Notes under the pieces: generated by a model | Told to the model about the DNA's origin: nothing | The model's input: only the letters and a program-made list of their open reading frames with translations | Databases searched by the model: none | NCBI GenBank assembly: GCA_046728175.1 | Contig: JBKPEA010000034.1 | Span: forward strand, 1-64,000 | Reading direction: 5' to 3' | DNA from: JAFAHS01 sp046728175 | GTDB lineage: Bacteria > Desulfobacterota > Binatia > Binatales > Binataceae | DNA: 64,000 nt | Part shown: positions 48,352-59,063 of the stretch, piece by piece | Position numbering within the stretch: position 1 is the first letter of the stretch | How the letters are laid out: every line of letters starts with the position of its first letter | Program-made: the position numbers and the translations under genes

Positions 48352-49296
48352 TTAGTTACCCTGCGCGATAACCTTGTCCATCGCACCGACAAGTTCCTGC
48401 ACGTGCGCGACGGAACCGTCGAATGCCTTCTTTTCCTCGGGGGTGAGCTGAATCTCGACTACCCGCTCAACCCCTCCGGCACCGATCACCACCGGAACTC
48501 CGGCGAACAGCCCTTTGACACCGTACTCGCCCTCCAGATACGCGGCACACGGCATCAGTTGTTTCTTGTCGAGCATGTATGCCTCGACCATCTTGAAGAC
48601 CGCGGTCCCCGCCGCATAGTAGGACGAGGTTTTCATCAGGTTCACGATTTCGCCGCCGCCGTTGCGCGTGCGGATTTCGATCTCATCCAGGCGCTTGGCC
48701 GGGATGAGGCGTTCGACCGGTATGCCGCCGATGGTAGTGTAGCTGCGGACGGGCACCATATCATCGCCGTGTCCGCCCAGCACCATCGCGTTGATGCTCT
48801 CGACCGACACCTTGAGTTCCATACCCAGAAAAGTGCGATAACGCGCGGAGTCGAGCACGCCGGCTTGGCCGACGATCTGATGCTTGGCGAATCCGGTTAT
48901 GCGCTTTAGCTGGGTAACCATCGCATCAAGAGGATTTGTCACCGCTATCACGAACGCGTTGGGAGCATGCTGTTTGATTGCCGCGCCGACGTCGCTCATG
49001 ACCTTGGCGTTGATCTTGAGAAGATCGTCGCGGCTCATCCCGGGCTTGCGCGGCGACCCCGACGTGACGACGCAGCAATCGGCGCCTTCGATATCCTTGA
49101 TGTTGGCACTGCCGACTACGTCGGCATCGATGCCCAGCACCGGCGCGCTCTCGGCCATATCGAGCGCCTTGCCTTGGGGCAGGCCTTCGATGATGTCATA
49201 CAGGACTATGTCGCCGAGTTCGCGCAGGAAACACAGGTGCGCACAGGTGGCGCCCACGTTGCCGGCGCCGATGAAGGCAATTTTTCTGCGAGCCAT
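48352..49296 (-). CDS. mdh: Malate dehydrogenase
   Basis: A 314-residue LDH-like (MDH type 3) enzyme converting malate to oxaloacetate with NAD. It shows 'FIGAGNVGAT', the substrate Arg loop 'SGSPRKPGMSRDDLL', 'AVTNPLDAM' and catalytic His in 'LGGHGDDMVP'. 'aggaga' lies 7 bases before the ATG. It is grouped with sdhCAB upstream and sucCD downstream as a TCA cluster. Confidence 0.96.
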   Translation of the reverse strand: MARRKIAFIGAGNVGATCAHLCFLRELGDIVLYDIIEGLPQGKALDMAESAPVLGIDADVVGSANIKDIEGADCCVVTSGSPRKPGMSRDDLLKINAKVMSDVGAAIKQHAPNAFVIAVTNPLDAMVTQLKRITGFAKHQIVGQAGVLDSARYRTFLGMELKVSVESINAMVLGGHGDDMVPVRSYTTIGGIPVERLIPAKRLDEIEIRTRNGGGEIVNLMKTSSYYAAGTAVFKMVEAYMLDKKQLMPCAAYLEGEYGVKGLFAGVPVVIGAGGVERVVEIQLTPEEKKAFDGSVAHVQELVGAMDKVIAQGN

Positions 49297-49533
49297 GAAT
49301 GGTCTCCTGAATGGACTTCCTAAAAGTCAGTCTTACACTAGCGGATCAGTCGATGAAGCAATCTTAAGCACTTGGGAAACCGGATCATCTGTTTCCGAAC
49401 CTGATCGTGAAACCCCAACTCTCAACTAACAGGTCCACGATCTCGCCGCTAATGAGCGTTCTAGCGCCTGCTGTTGAGGTTCAACCCGTAACTGCGTCTA
49501 CGCGTCTACGTATACGCTCGCGATCCAAGGATC

Positions 49534-50325
49534 CTAGAGGGTGCCGGAAGATTCCCCGGACGCGAGGATCAGCGGCTCACGGCGGCGACGCCAGGTGGCG
49601 CGAATCAAGTCGCGGTTCATGTCGCCGATGAACTCCAGGGGTATCTCCTTGGGGCAGACGGCTTCGCATTCGCCATGGTTGGTGCAGCTGCCGAACCCCT
49701 CGCGCGACATGGTTGCGACCATGCTCAGGCTGCGTTGATCGCGTTGCGGCTGACCCTGGGGCAGTTGGTTGAGGTGGGTCAGTTTGGCCGCGGTGAAAAG
49801 CATGGCCGCGGCGTTGGGGCACGCGGCGACGCAGGCGCCGCAGCCAATGCACGCGGCGGCATCGAATGATGTCTCGGCCGCTTCCTTGGGAACCAGGATC
49901 GCGTTGGCATCGGGAGCGCTTCCGGTAGGCGCGCTGATGAAGCCGCCGGCCTGGACGATGCGGTCAAAGGCCGAGCGGTCGACCACCAGATCCCTAATCA
50001 CCGGGAACGCTGCGGCGCGCCAGGGTTCCAGGGTCAGACGGTCACCGTCTTTGAAAAATCGCATCGAGAGCTGGCACACCGTCGTGCCACGCTGGCCGCC
50101 ATGCGCGACCCCATTGATCAAAAATCCGCACGAGCCGCAGATACCCTCGCGGCAATCGTGTTCGAATGCCACCGGGGGCTCGCCGCGCGCGATCAGGTCC
50201 TCGTTGAGCGCATCAAGCATCTCTAGGAACGAAAGGTCGGGAGCGAGATCTTTTACCTGATAGTCCTTGAACTCGCCGGGGGCGGTGGACTTGAGCTGCC
50301 GCCAGATTCTGAGATGCAGGTTCAT
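49534..50325 (-). CDS. sdhB: Succinate dehydrogenase/fumarate reductase iron-sulfur subunit
   Basis: A 263-residue subunit carrying the [2Fe-2S] motif 'CREGICGSCG', the [4Fe-4S] motif 'CIGCGACVAACP' and the last cluster motif 'CTNHGECEAVCPKEI'. It passes electrons from SdhA to the membrane subunit. ATG 50325 is 2 bases after the sdhA stop and opens into the family N-terminus. An intergenic stretch of 237 bases separates it from mdh. Confidence 0.95.
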   Translation of the reverse strand: MNLHLRIWRQLKSTAPGEFKDYQVKDLAPDLSFLEMLDALNEDLIARGEPPVAFEHDCREGICGSCGFLINGVAHGGQRGTTVCQLSMRFFKDGDRLTLEPWRAAAFPVIRDLVVDRSAFDRIVQAGGFISAPTGSAPDANAILVPKEAAETSFDAAACIGCGACVAACPNAAAMLFTAAKLTHLNQLPQGQPQRDQRSLSMVATMSREGFGSCTNHGECEAVCPKEIPLEFIGDMNRDLIRATWRRRREPLILASGESSGTL

Positions 50326-50327
50326 GA

Positions 50328-52249
<1,922 letters not shown>

Positions 52250-52250
<1 letters not shown>

Positions 52251-52993
52251 CAGCGCACCAACCCGGTCATCACGCTGAGCGGTACCGAGACGAAGCCGGC
52301 GAAGATCACAATTGCGATGATCCGCGAAACGGCGCGCAGCATCGCAACGTTGCGCGGAGTGCTCCAACCGAAGGTCTGCAGGAAACTCCAGATGCCGTGG
52401 TCAAGGTGGAGGCACAGCGCCGCCATCGCGATGATGTAAAACACGGCCACCGGCCATACGGAAAATCCGGCGACCACATTCTGGTAGACGTGAAGGTCCC
52501 GGTACTGCCCGGGCGCGAACCCAACGGCGCCCACGGTGAAGTGAAGGATATGAAAGACAATGAACACCGCGAGCAGCAACCCGCCCCAGCGCATGGTCTT
52601 TGCGGCCCACGTAGTCTCGACATTTTTCCGATACTCGTACGCGACGGGACGCGCGTTCCGGCTGAGCCGGGTCAACTGCACCGCGGCGATGATGTGAAAG
52701 GTCACCGCGGTGAGCAGCACGATGCGCACCACCCAGAGGGCATCGCCGTAGCCGAGCTCGGGCTGGCCCACGGTGCGCAAGGCCCGGGAGTAGGCGTTGA
52801 TCTCATCGGGGCCGGCGAAAATCTTGAGGTTGCCGAGCATGTGGGCCAGCACAAATGCGACCATGATCGCGCCGGTCACCGCCATTACGACCTTTTTGCC
52901 GATCGCGGTCGCCCAAAAGGTTGCGAGCGGATGGGTCGCAAGCATCACGCGCTGTTCGGTGACCCGTACAGTTGGTGCACTCGATGCTGCCAT
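52250..52993 (-). CDS. sdhC: Succinate dehydrogenase cytochrome b558 subunit
   Basis: A 247-residue membrane subunit with five hydrophobic segments and conserved His residues in 'FVLAHMLGN', 'FHIIAA' and 'FHILHF' for two hemes. This single-subunit anchor defines the B-type SdhCAB complex found in Bacillus and many deltaproteobacteria, as opposed to SdhCD. It heads the long minus-strand block. 'aaggagg' lies 13 bases before the ATG, a longer spacing than usual. Confidence 0.93.
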
Positions 52994-53070
52994 CTAAGAG
53001 ATCCTGCCTCCTTGCGTCTGCCAGCCGGGGCGCGACGAGCTCGCGTTTCGCGCTAGTCAAAGAAGTGTAG

Positions 53071-53101
53071 CTTATATTCGTAATATCTGCAAATGAGTCA
53101 A
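53071..53101 (-). promoter_or_regulatory. Candidate promoter with palindrome upstream of sdhC
   Basis: On the minus strand 'TTGACT' (53096-53101) is followed by 'aatata' (17-base spacer) or 'tataag' (53071-53076, 19-base spacer). The -10 area coincides with the palindrome 'atattcgtaatat' (53074-53086), which could be an operator. The location fits control of the whole sdh-mdh-suc block. Confidence 0.45.
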
Positions 53102-53214
53102 ACTTAAGTAGTAGGCTTCTCCGTTCTGGCTCCTCCGAGCAAGCGTCGGCTGATGTGCAACCCTGTGCGAGCACGTGAAGCACGCCACGCGCAAAGGTGA
53201 CAGAATCCTGCGCC

Positions 53215-53769
53215 ATGACCCAAACGCCAGTGCTCGGCACGGCTCGGCTGAGCGGCCGTCCGATTACAGACAACGACTTCGGACGAATCAGAAGCATCCA
53301 CTCCGACGCGCGCGCGGCTGCCACTCTGGCGGCCGATGGGCGGCCTTTCTCGAAGGCGCATACCCGCCAGGCGCTCCACTCCTGGAAGAAGCACTGGGAT
53401 GATCACGGCTTTGGCGTCTGGCTGTTTCACAAGATAGACGGCGAGTTCGTCGGGTACGCGGGCGCCATGCACACCAGCATTGATGGGATGCCCGAGATTG
53501 AAGTGCTGTACGCACTCCGCTCGGAGTTTTGGGGGAACGACTTCGCGACGGAGATGGCCAGGGCCGTGGTCGAGTTTGCATTTGAGCGACTTCGCGTCAC
53601 GGAGCTGGTTGCATACACGTTACCGACCAATGTCGCATCGCAACGGGTGATGGAGAAGTGTGGATTTGAGTACGAAAAAGACACCGTTCATGCAGGCTTG
53701 CGGCACGTTCTGTATCGGCTCTACGAGCAGCGCTTTCGGAAAACCAGTGGCAGTACTCGGCGGCCCTGA
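53215..53769 (+). CDS. GNAT-family acetyltransferase (RimJ/RimL-like)
   Basis: A 184-residue protein with the acetyl-CoA-binding features 'VLYALRSEFWGNDFATEMA' and 'LPTNVASQRVMEKCGFEYE', typical of RimJ/RimL-type GNAT acetyltransferases. The acceptor may be a protein N-terminus or a small molecule. ATG 53215 is chosen over GTG 53197. It diverges from sdhC across 221 bases. Confidence 0.85.
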   Translation: MTQTPVLGTARLSGRPITDNDFGRIRSIHSDARAAATLAADGRPFSKAHTRQALHSWKKHWDDHGFGVWLFHKIDGEFVGYAGAMHTSIDGMPEIEVLYALRSEFWGNDFATEMARAVVEFAFERLRVTELVAYTLPTNVASQRVMEKCGFEYEKDTVHAGLRHVLYRLYEQRFRKTSGSTRRP

Positions 53770-54074
53770 TCGGTGCCGACGCGAACCCAACCAACAATTG
53801 AGCGCCCGCTACCGCATCTCACCCACGCGTTGCGAATCGCTAATGGAGATTGTTTGATAAAGCGATTACGGACTGGTCGACGGATGCGCACCACCGCGAA
53901 ACCGCGCTGACGCACTGCACCCCTTTGCTGCGCACCTGCCAGCGTGACTGCGCCATCGCACTGCGAGCTCCTTCCATCCTAAACCAACAATCATTCCGCC
54001 TTAGGCATCGGCGAACTGCACCGTCTGGAACCGCCGACTGACAGTTAACCCTGAGTTAAATTGAGTGATTCGAA
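53770..54074. other. Intergenic region, 305 bases
   Basis: No gene, hairpin with T-run or tRNA was recognised between the GNAT gene and the convergent outer-membrane-type gene. Confidence 0.5.
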
Positions 54075-54962
54075 TCAGCGCCACATATCTCGAAGCCGGG
54101 GAAAGGCCATCACCATGCCAAAATTAACCGTGGTTTGTGGTGCGACTTGGGCAAATTGCCGATACAGCATCCACTGTCCAGTGACAAAGAAGCTCATCGG
54201 GGGTAGCGCCGGACGCACCAAGGTTCGACCGATTCCCAGGCTGAGCGGTAGCTCCGTCGCGGAGTGGCGGTGCCAGCCGATCGACCAATCTGCCTCCGCC
54301 GACCGCAGGTACCACTTGTCCCATAGATGAAGCGCGAACACGGGCTGGAACTGAAACGTGTTCTGGGGAGGGCGGTGCGGAGACGTGTAAGCAAACGAAA
54401 CCGGGTTCTGGGCAACAAAGCCGATCAGGAGTCCGGGAATAGCGGTATAGATCGCTCCCAGCGCTGGACCAGCCTGCCACGCCCCATGACCCGCGCTTTT
54501 GGATGTTGCGGTGGGAAACACGAAAGTCGGTCCCACGCCAATCAAGAGGCCTGTCTTCTTACGGTCCGGCCACGGCAGTACTGCTATGTCGAACACCGGG
54601 AGATCGCCGAACTCGGTGCGGCACCCGCCCCTTGAACTCGGAACCGTCACCAACGCAAAAGTCGGGCGAATCAATTGAGCGAAAGGAAGGAACGATCGGG
54701 GCGGTATGCGCGGAATCAGCGGTCTCAAGATCAGTTGATTGGTCTGCAGGTCGGTCCCGAAATTCGCTGGCGTGTAGCTGTCGCGGAGGAGCACCTGGGG
54801 CAAGGTCGTAAGCGGGTCGGTGAACTCTCTCTCCAACTCCTCCTGCTGCCGGACGACAGCGGTGGTCTGGCTTGTCTGAGCGTGCGCGATTCCGAAAAGG
54901 GTGATGGCTATCCATAAGATCACGACGATAGTCGTACCAAGCCATAAGCAACGCCGGTTCAT
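54075..54962 (-). CDS. Probable outer-membrane beta-barrel protein, unknown function
   Basis: A 295-residue exported protein with a signal peptide ('TIVVILWIAITLFGIAHAQ', cleavage near residue 29). The rest alternates short hydrophobic strands with polar turns ('GLLIGVGPTFVFP', 'GPALGAIYTAIPGLLIGFVAQNP', 'FQFQPVFALHLWDKWYLRS') and ends in Trp-Arg. This fits a beta-barrel of about 10-12 strands or a neurocalcin-like 'transporter' annotated barrel family. No specific family is claimed. Its ATG overlaps a 45-residue upstream ORF by ATGA. Confidence 0.7.
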   Translation of the reverse strand: MNRRCLWLGTTIVVILWIAITLFGIAHAQTSQTTAVVRQQEELEREFTDPLTTLPQVLLRDSYTPANFGTDLQTNQLILRPLIPRIPPRSFLPFAQLIRPTFALVTVPSSRGGCRTEFGDLPVFDIAVLPWPDRKKTGLLIGVGPTFVFPTATSKSAGHGAWQAGPALGAIYTAIPGLLIGFVAQNPVSFAYTSPHRPPQNTFQFQPVFALHLWDKWYLRSAEADWSIGWHRHSATELPLSLGIGRTLVRPALPPMSFFVTGQWMLYRQFAQVAPQTTVNFGMVMAFPRLRDMWR

Positions 54963-55096
54963 GTCAATGCGCTGTCTCTCGATTCGTGGAAGATCACAAG
55001 GGCAGGTCCGGCAAACTCCAGTGGTCGAAACAAGTTGTTCTTCGGGTCTTCATGTTGGAGCGCCATGATTTCGTCGCAGACGCGTTGGAGGCGCAT
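54959..55096 (-). CDS. Possible 45-residue ORF coupled to the outer-membrane gene
   Basis: A short frame from ATG 55096 ends in a TGA that overlaps the next ATG (ATGA at 54959-54962), the geometry of coupled translation. The peptide includes 'ALQHEDPKNNLFRP' and 'GPALVIFHESRD', with reasonable composition. There is no SD and no known family. It may instead be chance or the tail of a lost gene. Confidence 0.3.
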   Translation of the reverse strand: MRLQRVCDEIMALQHEDPKNNLFRPLEFAGPALVIFHESRDSALT

Positions 55097-55234
55097 CGCA
55101 AATAAAGAGATCCGCTGGTTTGAGTCAGCTCCCGGACGCCACGCCTGAGAACGAAATCTTGGTGGTAAACATCTACGTTGTATGGATGCCTAGTGACGCA
55201 ACCGTGAGGCCTGCCTCGTATCGCCCGTTGCGGC

Positions 55235-57952
55235 TCATGGCTGGCCAGCGTTCTCGAATGCCGCACGCCGTCCGACCTCGAGAAACCTTTTTTGATCCAA
55301 ATGTCCATAGAGGCGAATTAAAGTGCCTACCACCCCTGTCCATCCAGTCTGGTGGCTTGCCCCTAGGCCGGCGCCATTGTCTCCGTGAAAGTACTCGTAG
55401 AACAAGATGTGATCGCGCCAGTGCGGATCGCGCTGAAACTTCTCCGTACCGCCATAGACCGGTCGCCGTCCCTTCGCATCGCGGCAGAAGATGCTTTGCA
55501 GGCGGTGGGCAATCTCGCTGCTCACTTCGAACAGGTTCATCAGCCTGCCCGAACCGGTCGGGCACTCGATTCGAAAGTTATCGCCATAGTAGGCATAGAA
55601 CTGAAGGAGCGCGCGAATTATCAGGATATTGACGGGCATCCAAATCGGACCCCGCCAGTTCGAGTTGCCGCCGAACATGCCCGTGTTTGACTCCGCTGGC
55701 AGGTAGTCCACCCGGTACTCATTGCCGCCGACATTAACTACGTATGGATGCTCAGCGTGGTAGCGAGACAACGAGCGAATTCCATACGGGCTCAGGAATT
55801 CATGCTCGTCGAGCATACGCGTCAGGATTCGGCGCAGCCGGTTTTGGTCGACCAGCGCGATGATGCCGCGCTCCGCCACTCCGAAATGGCCTGGGCCCGT
55901 AGGGTGCATGCTCTTGAACAGTTCCGGCATCCGTCGCGCCCGCTCACGCCACAGCTGCGAATATCGAGGAACTCGCTCGCGCTGCCACGCCTCAGCGACC
56001 GAGGTCGCGCAGAGCGGCAGAAGACCTACCATCGAGCGAACCTTAAGGCGCATCGCGCGCTCATCGGGAAAACGCAGGACGTCGTAGTAGAATCCGTCCT
56101 CGTCATCCCACATCCCTTCCCCGCCAGTCCGGTTTATCGCGTGGGCAATCCACAAGATGTGATCGGTGAATTTCAGCGCCATGTCTTCGAAACTCGGGTC
56201 GCGCGCAGTCAGCTCAACCGCTATCTCCAACATGTTCTGGCAGAACAGCGCCATCCAGGCAGTGCCGTCCGCCTGCTCCAGATGCCCACCAGTAGGTAGC
56301 GGAGCGCTGCGGTCAAAGACCCCAATGTTGTCCAGACCCAGGAACCCACCTTCAAACACGTTCTTGCCGAAGCGATCCTTGCGGTTCACCCACCAGTCGA
56401 AGTTCATCAAGAGCTTGGAAAATGCCCGCTTGAGGAAATCGATGTCTCCCTCGCCGCGCAGCGCCTGCTCGGTGCGATATATGAAAAGCGAGGACCAGGC
56501 ATGCACCGGTGGGTTAACGTCGCTGAAATTCCATTCATAAGCCGGAATCTGACCACCGGGATGGAGATATGTGGGTTGCAGCATCAGCTCGAGCTGAGCT
56601 TTGGCAAAATCGATGTCGACGGGTGCCAAGGCGACGGCATGGAATGCCAGGTCCCATGCGGCATACCACGGATACTCCCATTTGTCCGGCATCGAGATGA
56701 TGTGGTCATTGATCATGTGAAACCATTCGCGGTTTCGGGTGAACCGGCCGGTCGGCTGCAGAGGATCGATGCCGTGTTCCTCCAGCCAGCGGTCTGCGTC
56801 AAAGAAATAGTACTGCTTGGACCACAGCATCCCGGAGAGCGCCTGGCGCATCACCCTGGCTGCATCCTCCGTGAGGTCCGGTGGTGTGATGGCACGATAG
56901 AAGATATTGGCCTCCGCCAGGCGTTTGTCGAAAATCTGGTCGAAGTCTGCGAAAGGTTTGCTCATCCCCTTGGGTTCGGCAGCCGAGAGTCGCAAGCGGA
57001 GGACGGCTGTTTGTCCCGGTCTGATGCTCAACTGATGGTGCGTGGCCGCCTTGGTGCCGGTGTTTGCCGGGTTAACTGCATCTTTGCGCTGGTGGACCAG
57101 GTAGGAGTCAATGCCGTCCTTTACGTATGGACTCGCGTTGCTCTTCTCGAAGAGGCGTTGGTTGTTCGGTTCGTTCTCGGTAAACAACACCGGCACATCA
57201 CCATCTGTGTACAACCAGCGGTTACCGAGCTCCGCGTGGGACGCTGCGATGATGCGTGAGTCCTGGGGACTAGCTACCTGTCGCAAGGCCGGTTTGGCCG
57301 AATCCGTCGACCAGCTCCAGGTGTTACGAAACCAGAGCATGGGGAGCACATGAAGCGTGGCGGAGTCCGGCCCTCGATTGGTGGCTGAGATTCGAACCAG
57401 GGTGTCTTCGGGTGATTCTTTGGCATATTCCACAAAGACGTCGAAGTACCGGTCATCGTTGAAAATGCCCGTATCCAGCAGCTCATACTCGAACTCGTTT
57501 CGAGAGCGGCGCCGGTTGGTCACGACCAGATCCTCGTATGGATACGCTCTCTGCGGATACTTATAGAGAAATTTCATGTAGGAGTGCGTCGGCGTCGAAT
57601 CGAGGTAGAAGTAATATTCCTTGACATCTTCCCCGTGGTTGCCCTCGCTGTTGGTAAGCCCGAACAGGCGTTCTTTGATAATCGGATCCTTGCCGTTCCA
57701 GAGAGCGAGTGCGAAGCACAGCAGTTGCTTGTCGTCCGAGAAGCCAGCCAGTCCGTCTTCGCCCCAATGGTAGGCTCGCGAACGTGCCTGATCATGGCTG
57801 AAGTAGTCCCAGGCGTTGCCGTCCGCACTGTAATCCTCGCGGACCGTGCCCCATTGGCGCTCGGAGAGGTATGGTCCCCACTTTCGCCACGGGATTTGTT
57901 TCTCCCGAGCTTCTTGAAGCCTGCGCATCTCTTCGTTCTCTGCCGTCTCCAC
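55235..57952 (-). CDS. Large GH63-like glycoside hydrolase
   Basis: A 905-residue cytoplasmic protein (no signal peptide) of the GH63/MGH1-like glucosidase group. It opens 'RKWGPYLSERQWGTVREDYS', with 'RAYHWGEDGLAGFSD' and 'LYGLTNSEGNHGEDVKEYYFYLD'-type features, then an (alpha/alpha)6 barrel with 'WAAWDLAFHAVALAPVD', 'WEYPWY' and 'NSNWRGPIWMPVN'. Family members hydrolyse alpha-glucosides such as mannosylglycerate, glucosylglycerate or oligosaccharides; the substrate here is unknown. GTG 57952 has 'aaggag' 5 bases upstream, which decides it over the TTG at 57967. Confidence 0.85.
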   Translation of the reverse strand: METAENEEMRRLQEAREKQIPWRKWGPYLSERQWGTVREDYSADGNAWDYFSHDQARSRAYHWGEDGLAGFSDDKQLLCFALALWNGKDPIIKERLFGLTNSEGNHGEDVKEYYFYLDSTPTHSYMKFLYKYPQRAYPYEDLVVTNRRRSRNEFEYELLDTGIFNDDRYFDVFVEYAKESPEDTLVRISATNRGPDSATLHVLPMLWFRNTWSWSTDSAKPALRQVASPQDSRIIAASHAELGNRWLYTDGDVPVLFTENEPNNQRLFEKSNASPYVKDGIDSYLVHQRKDAVNPANTGTKAATHHQLSIRPGQTAVLRLRLSAAEPKGMSKPFADFDQIFDKRLAEANIFYRAITPPDLTEDAARVMRQALSGMLWSKQYYFFDADRWLEEHGIDPLQPTGRFTRNREWFHMINDHIISMPDKWEYPWYAAWDLAFHAVALAPVDIDFAKAQLELMLQPTYLHPGGQIPAYEWNFSDVNPPVHAWSSLFIYRTEQALRGEGDIDFLKRAFSKLLMNFDWWVNRKDRFGKNVFEGGFLGLDNIGVFDRSAPLPTGGHLEQADGTAWMALFCQNMLEIAVELTARDPSFEDMALKFTDHILWIAHAINRTGGEGMWDDEDGFYYDVLRFPDERAMRLKVRSMVGLLPLCATSVAEAWQRERVPRYSQLWRERARRMPELFKSMHPTGPGHFGVAERGIIALVDQNRLRRILTRMLDEHEFLSPYGIRSLSRYHAEHPYVVNVGGNEYRVDYLPAESNTGMFGGNSNWRGPIWMPVNILIIRALLQFYAYYGDNFRIECPTGSGRLMNLFEVSSEIAHRLQSIFCRDAKGRRPVYGGTEKFQRDPHWRDHILFYEYFHGDNGAGLGASHQTGWTGVVGTLIRLYGHLDQKRFLEVGRRAAFENAGQP

Positions 57953-58517
57953 CCCTATCTCCTTCAATGCTGGGTTTGGAAAAGTAACGTCGTGCGGAAC
58001 CTTATGTTCAAGTTCTTGCTATTCTAGCCAACGTAATGCGCTGTTGCGCGCAATCGCCCCCAACACGAGTTCGCATCATTTTTCAGTAGCAGGTTGAACC
58101 GCCGTCGCCGACCAAGGCTGCTGCCGGCGACCCGGGGAAACACCAGACGCGTACACCTACGCGGTTTGCACTCAACGATTCAGGTCAGCCAGTCGCAGAT
58201 GCCGATACAGCACCGTTCCGCAAAAACATCGATAGGATCCTCAATCCGTTGCTGCCGTGTCTACCTCGACCAAACTCATAGTCGCAAGAAGGCCCCTTTA
58301 CCAGCGAAACCCGGAGAAACCCCAGGCTGTGCTGGGCCTGACGGGGGCGATCGGGCAAGACGCTAAGATAGTAAGCTCCGGGCGAATCGGAGAGGATCAG
58401 TAGCTAGAAGGAATCATTTCGGCGCTCTTGTTCCCCGAGATCTCGGCTCCGTGACAGGCGGCAACATCGGCCACGGAAATCTTGGTTTGCTGCATTCCTG
58501 GTTCATTGTAGCCCCGT
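57953..58517. other. Intergenic region, about 565 bases
   Basis: Between the glycosidase gene start and the small lipoprotein gene end. No reading frame here has a start signal or family match, and no tRNA or T-run hairpin was seen. It must hold the glycosidase promoter, which I could not fix. Confidence 0.5.
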
Positions 58518-58694
58518 TTAGGTCTCCGCGATTTGGGTGTCGGATTTGCCGGCCGCTGCCTGCGTCTTTACCACGTTGCAATCGATCGGCGCGTTGCTCG
58601 TGCTGAACGTACTGCAACCGGAGAGTCCCGCCGTCGCCAGAAGCATCCCGGACGCCATCGGTAGCAAAAGCCGCTCGATCTGATCTGGTCGCAT
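58518..58694 (-). CDS. Small 58-residue lipoprotein
   Basis: ATG 58694 has an excellent Shine-Dalgarno ('aaggagggg', 4 bases upstream). The peptide has a basic start, a hydrophobic stretch ('LLLPMASGMLLATAG') and a lipobox 'LSGC' with Cys27, leaving a mature Ser/Thr-rich peptide of about 32 residues ending 'TQIAET'. A second Cys (Cys39) follows. It resembles small outer-membrane lipoproteins (entericidin-like in size only). No family is recognised. Confidence 0.7.
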   Translation of the reverse strand: MRPDQIERLLLPMASGMLLATAGLSGCSTFSTSNAPIDCNVVKTQAAAGKSDTQIAET

Positions 58695-59063
58695 TGTCCC
58701 CTCCTTATCCAGCCTGAGAGTTTGTAACTAAGACCGTGCACGATGCCCTTAAGCATTGCCGACGTCGACGTTATCACCGAGGCGGGCGACCGCCCTGCCG
58801 CAGTTTGATTCCGATGGGGCCAGCTGCGCCGCCATCCCCAGCAAATCCAACTATGAGGGGTTTAGCTTTTCGAGCAAGTGGGACTTTGTGCTATGTCCCC
58901 GCCCTTCCAGTTGCTAGCCAAGCCTGAGGCCAGCCGCTGTAAGACGGACGGAGCGCCTATTATCTGTTGGTTCGATATGGAAAAGAAATCACAAAGGCCG
59001 GCCAGGCGCGTAGCCCGACCGGTTTTTCATGGAACGGGAACTGAGACCAGCACGGCGGTCTCT
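58695..59063. other. Intergenic region, 369 bases
   Basis: It separates the small lipoprotein from the end of icd, both on the minus strand. The icd-proximal side carries a GC-rich hairpin (58998-59022). No gene was supported. Confidence 0.5.
58998..59022 (-). terminator. Candidate terminator of icd
   Basis: Arms 'ccggtcgggc' and 'gcctggccgg' (minus strand) pair over 10 bp including two G-U pairs around a 5-base loop, 42 bases past the icd stop. The following bases are U-rich but interrupted ('ctttgtgatttctttt'), so termination would be moderate. Confidence 0.45.
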
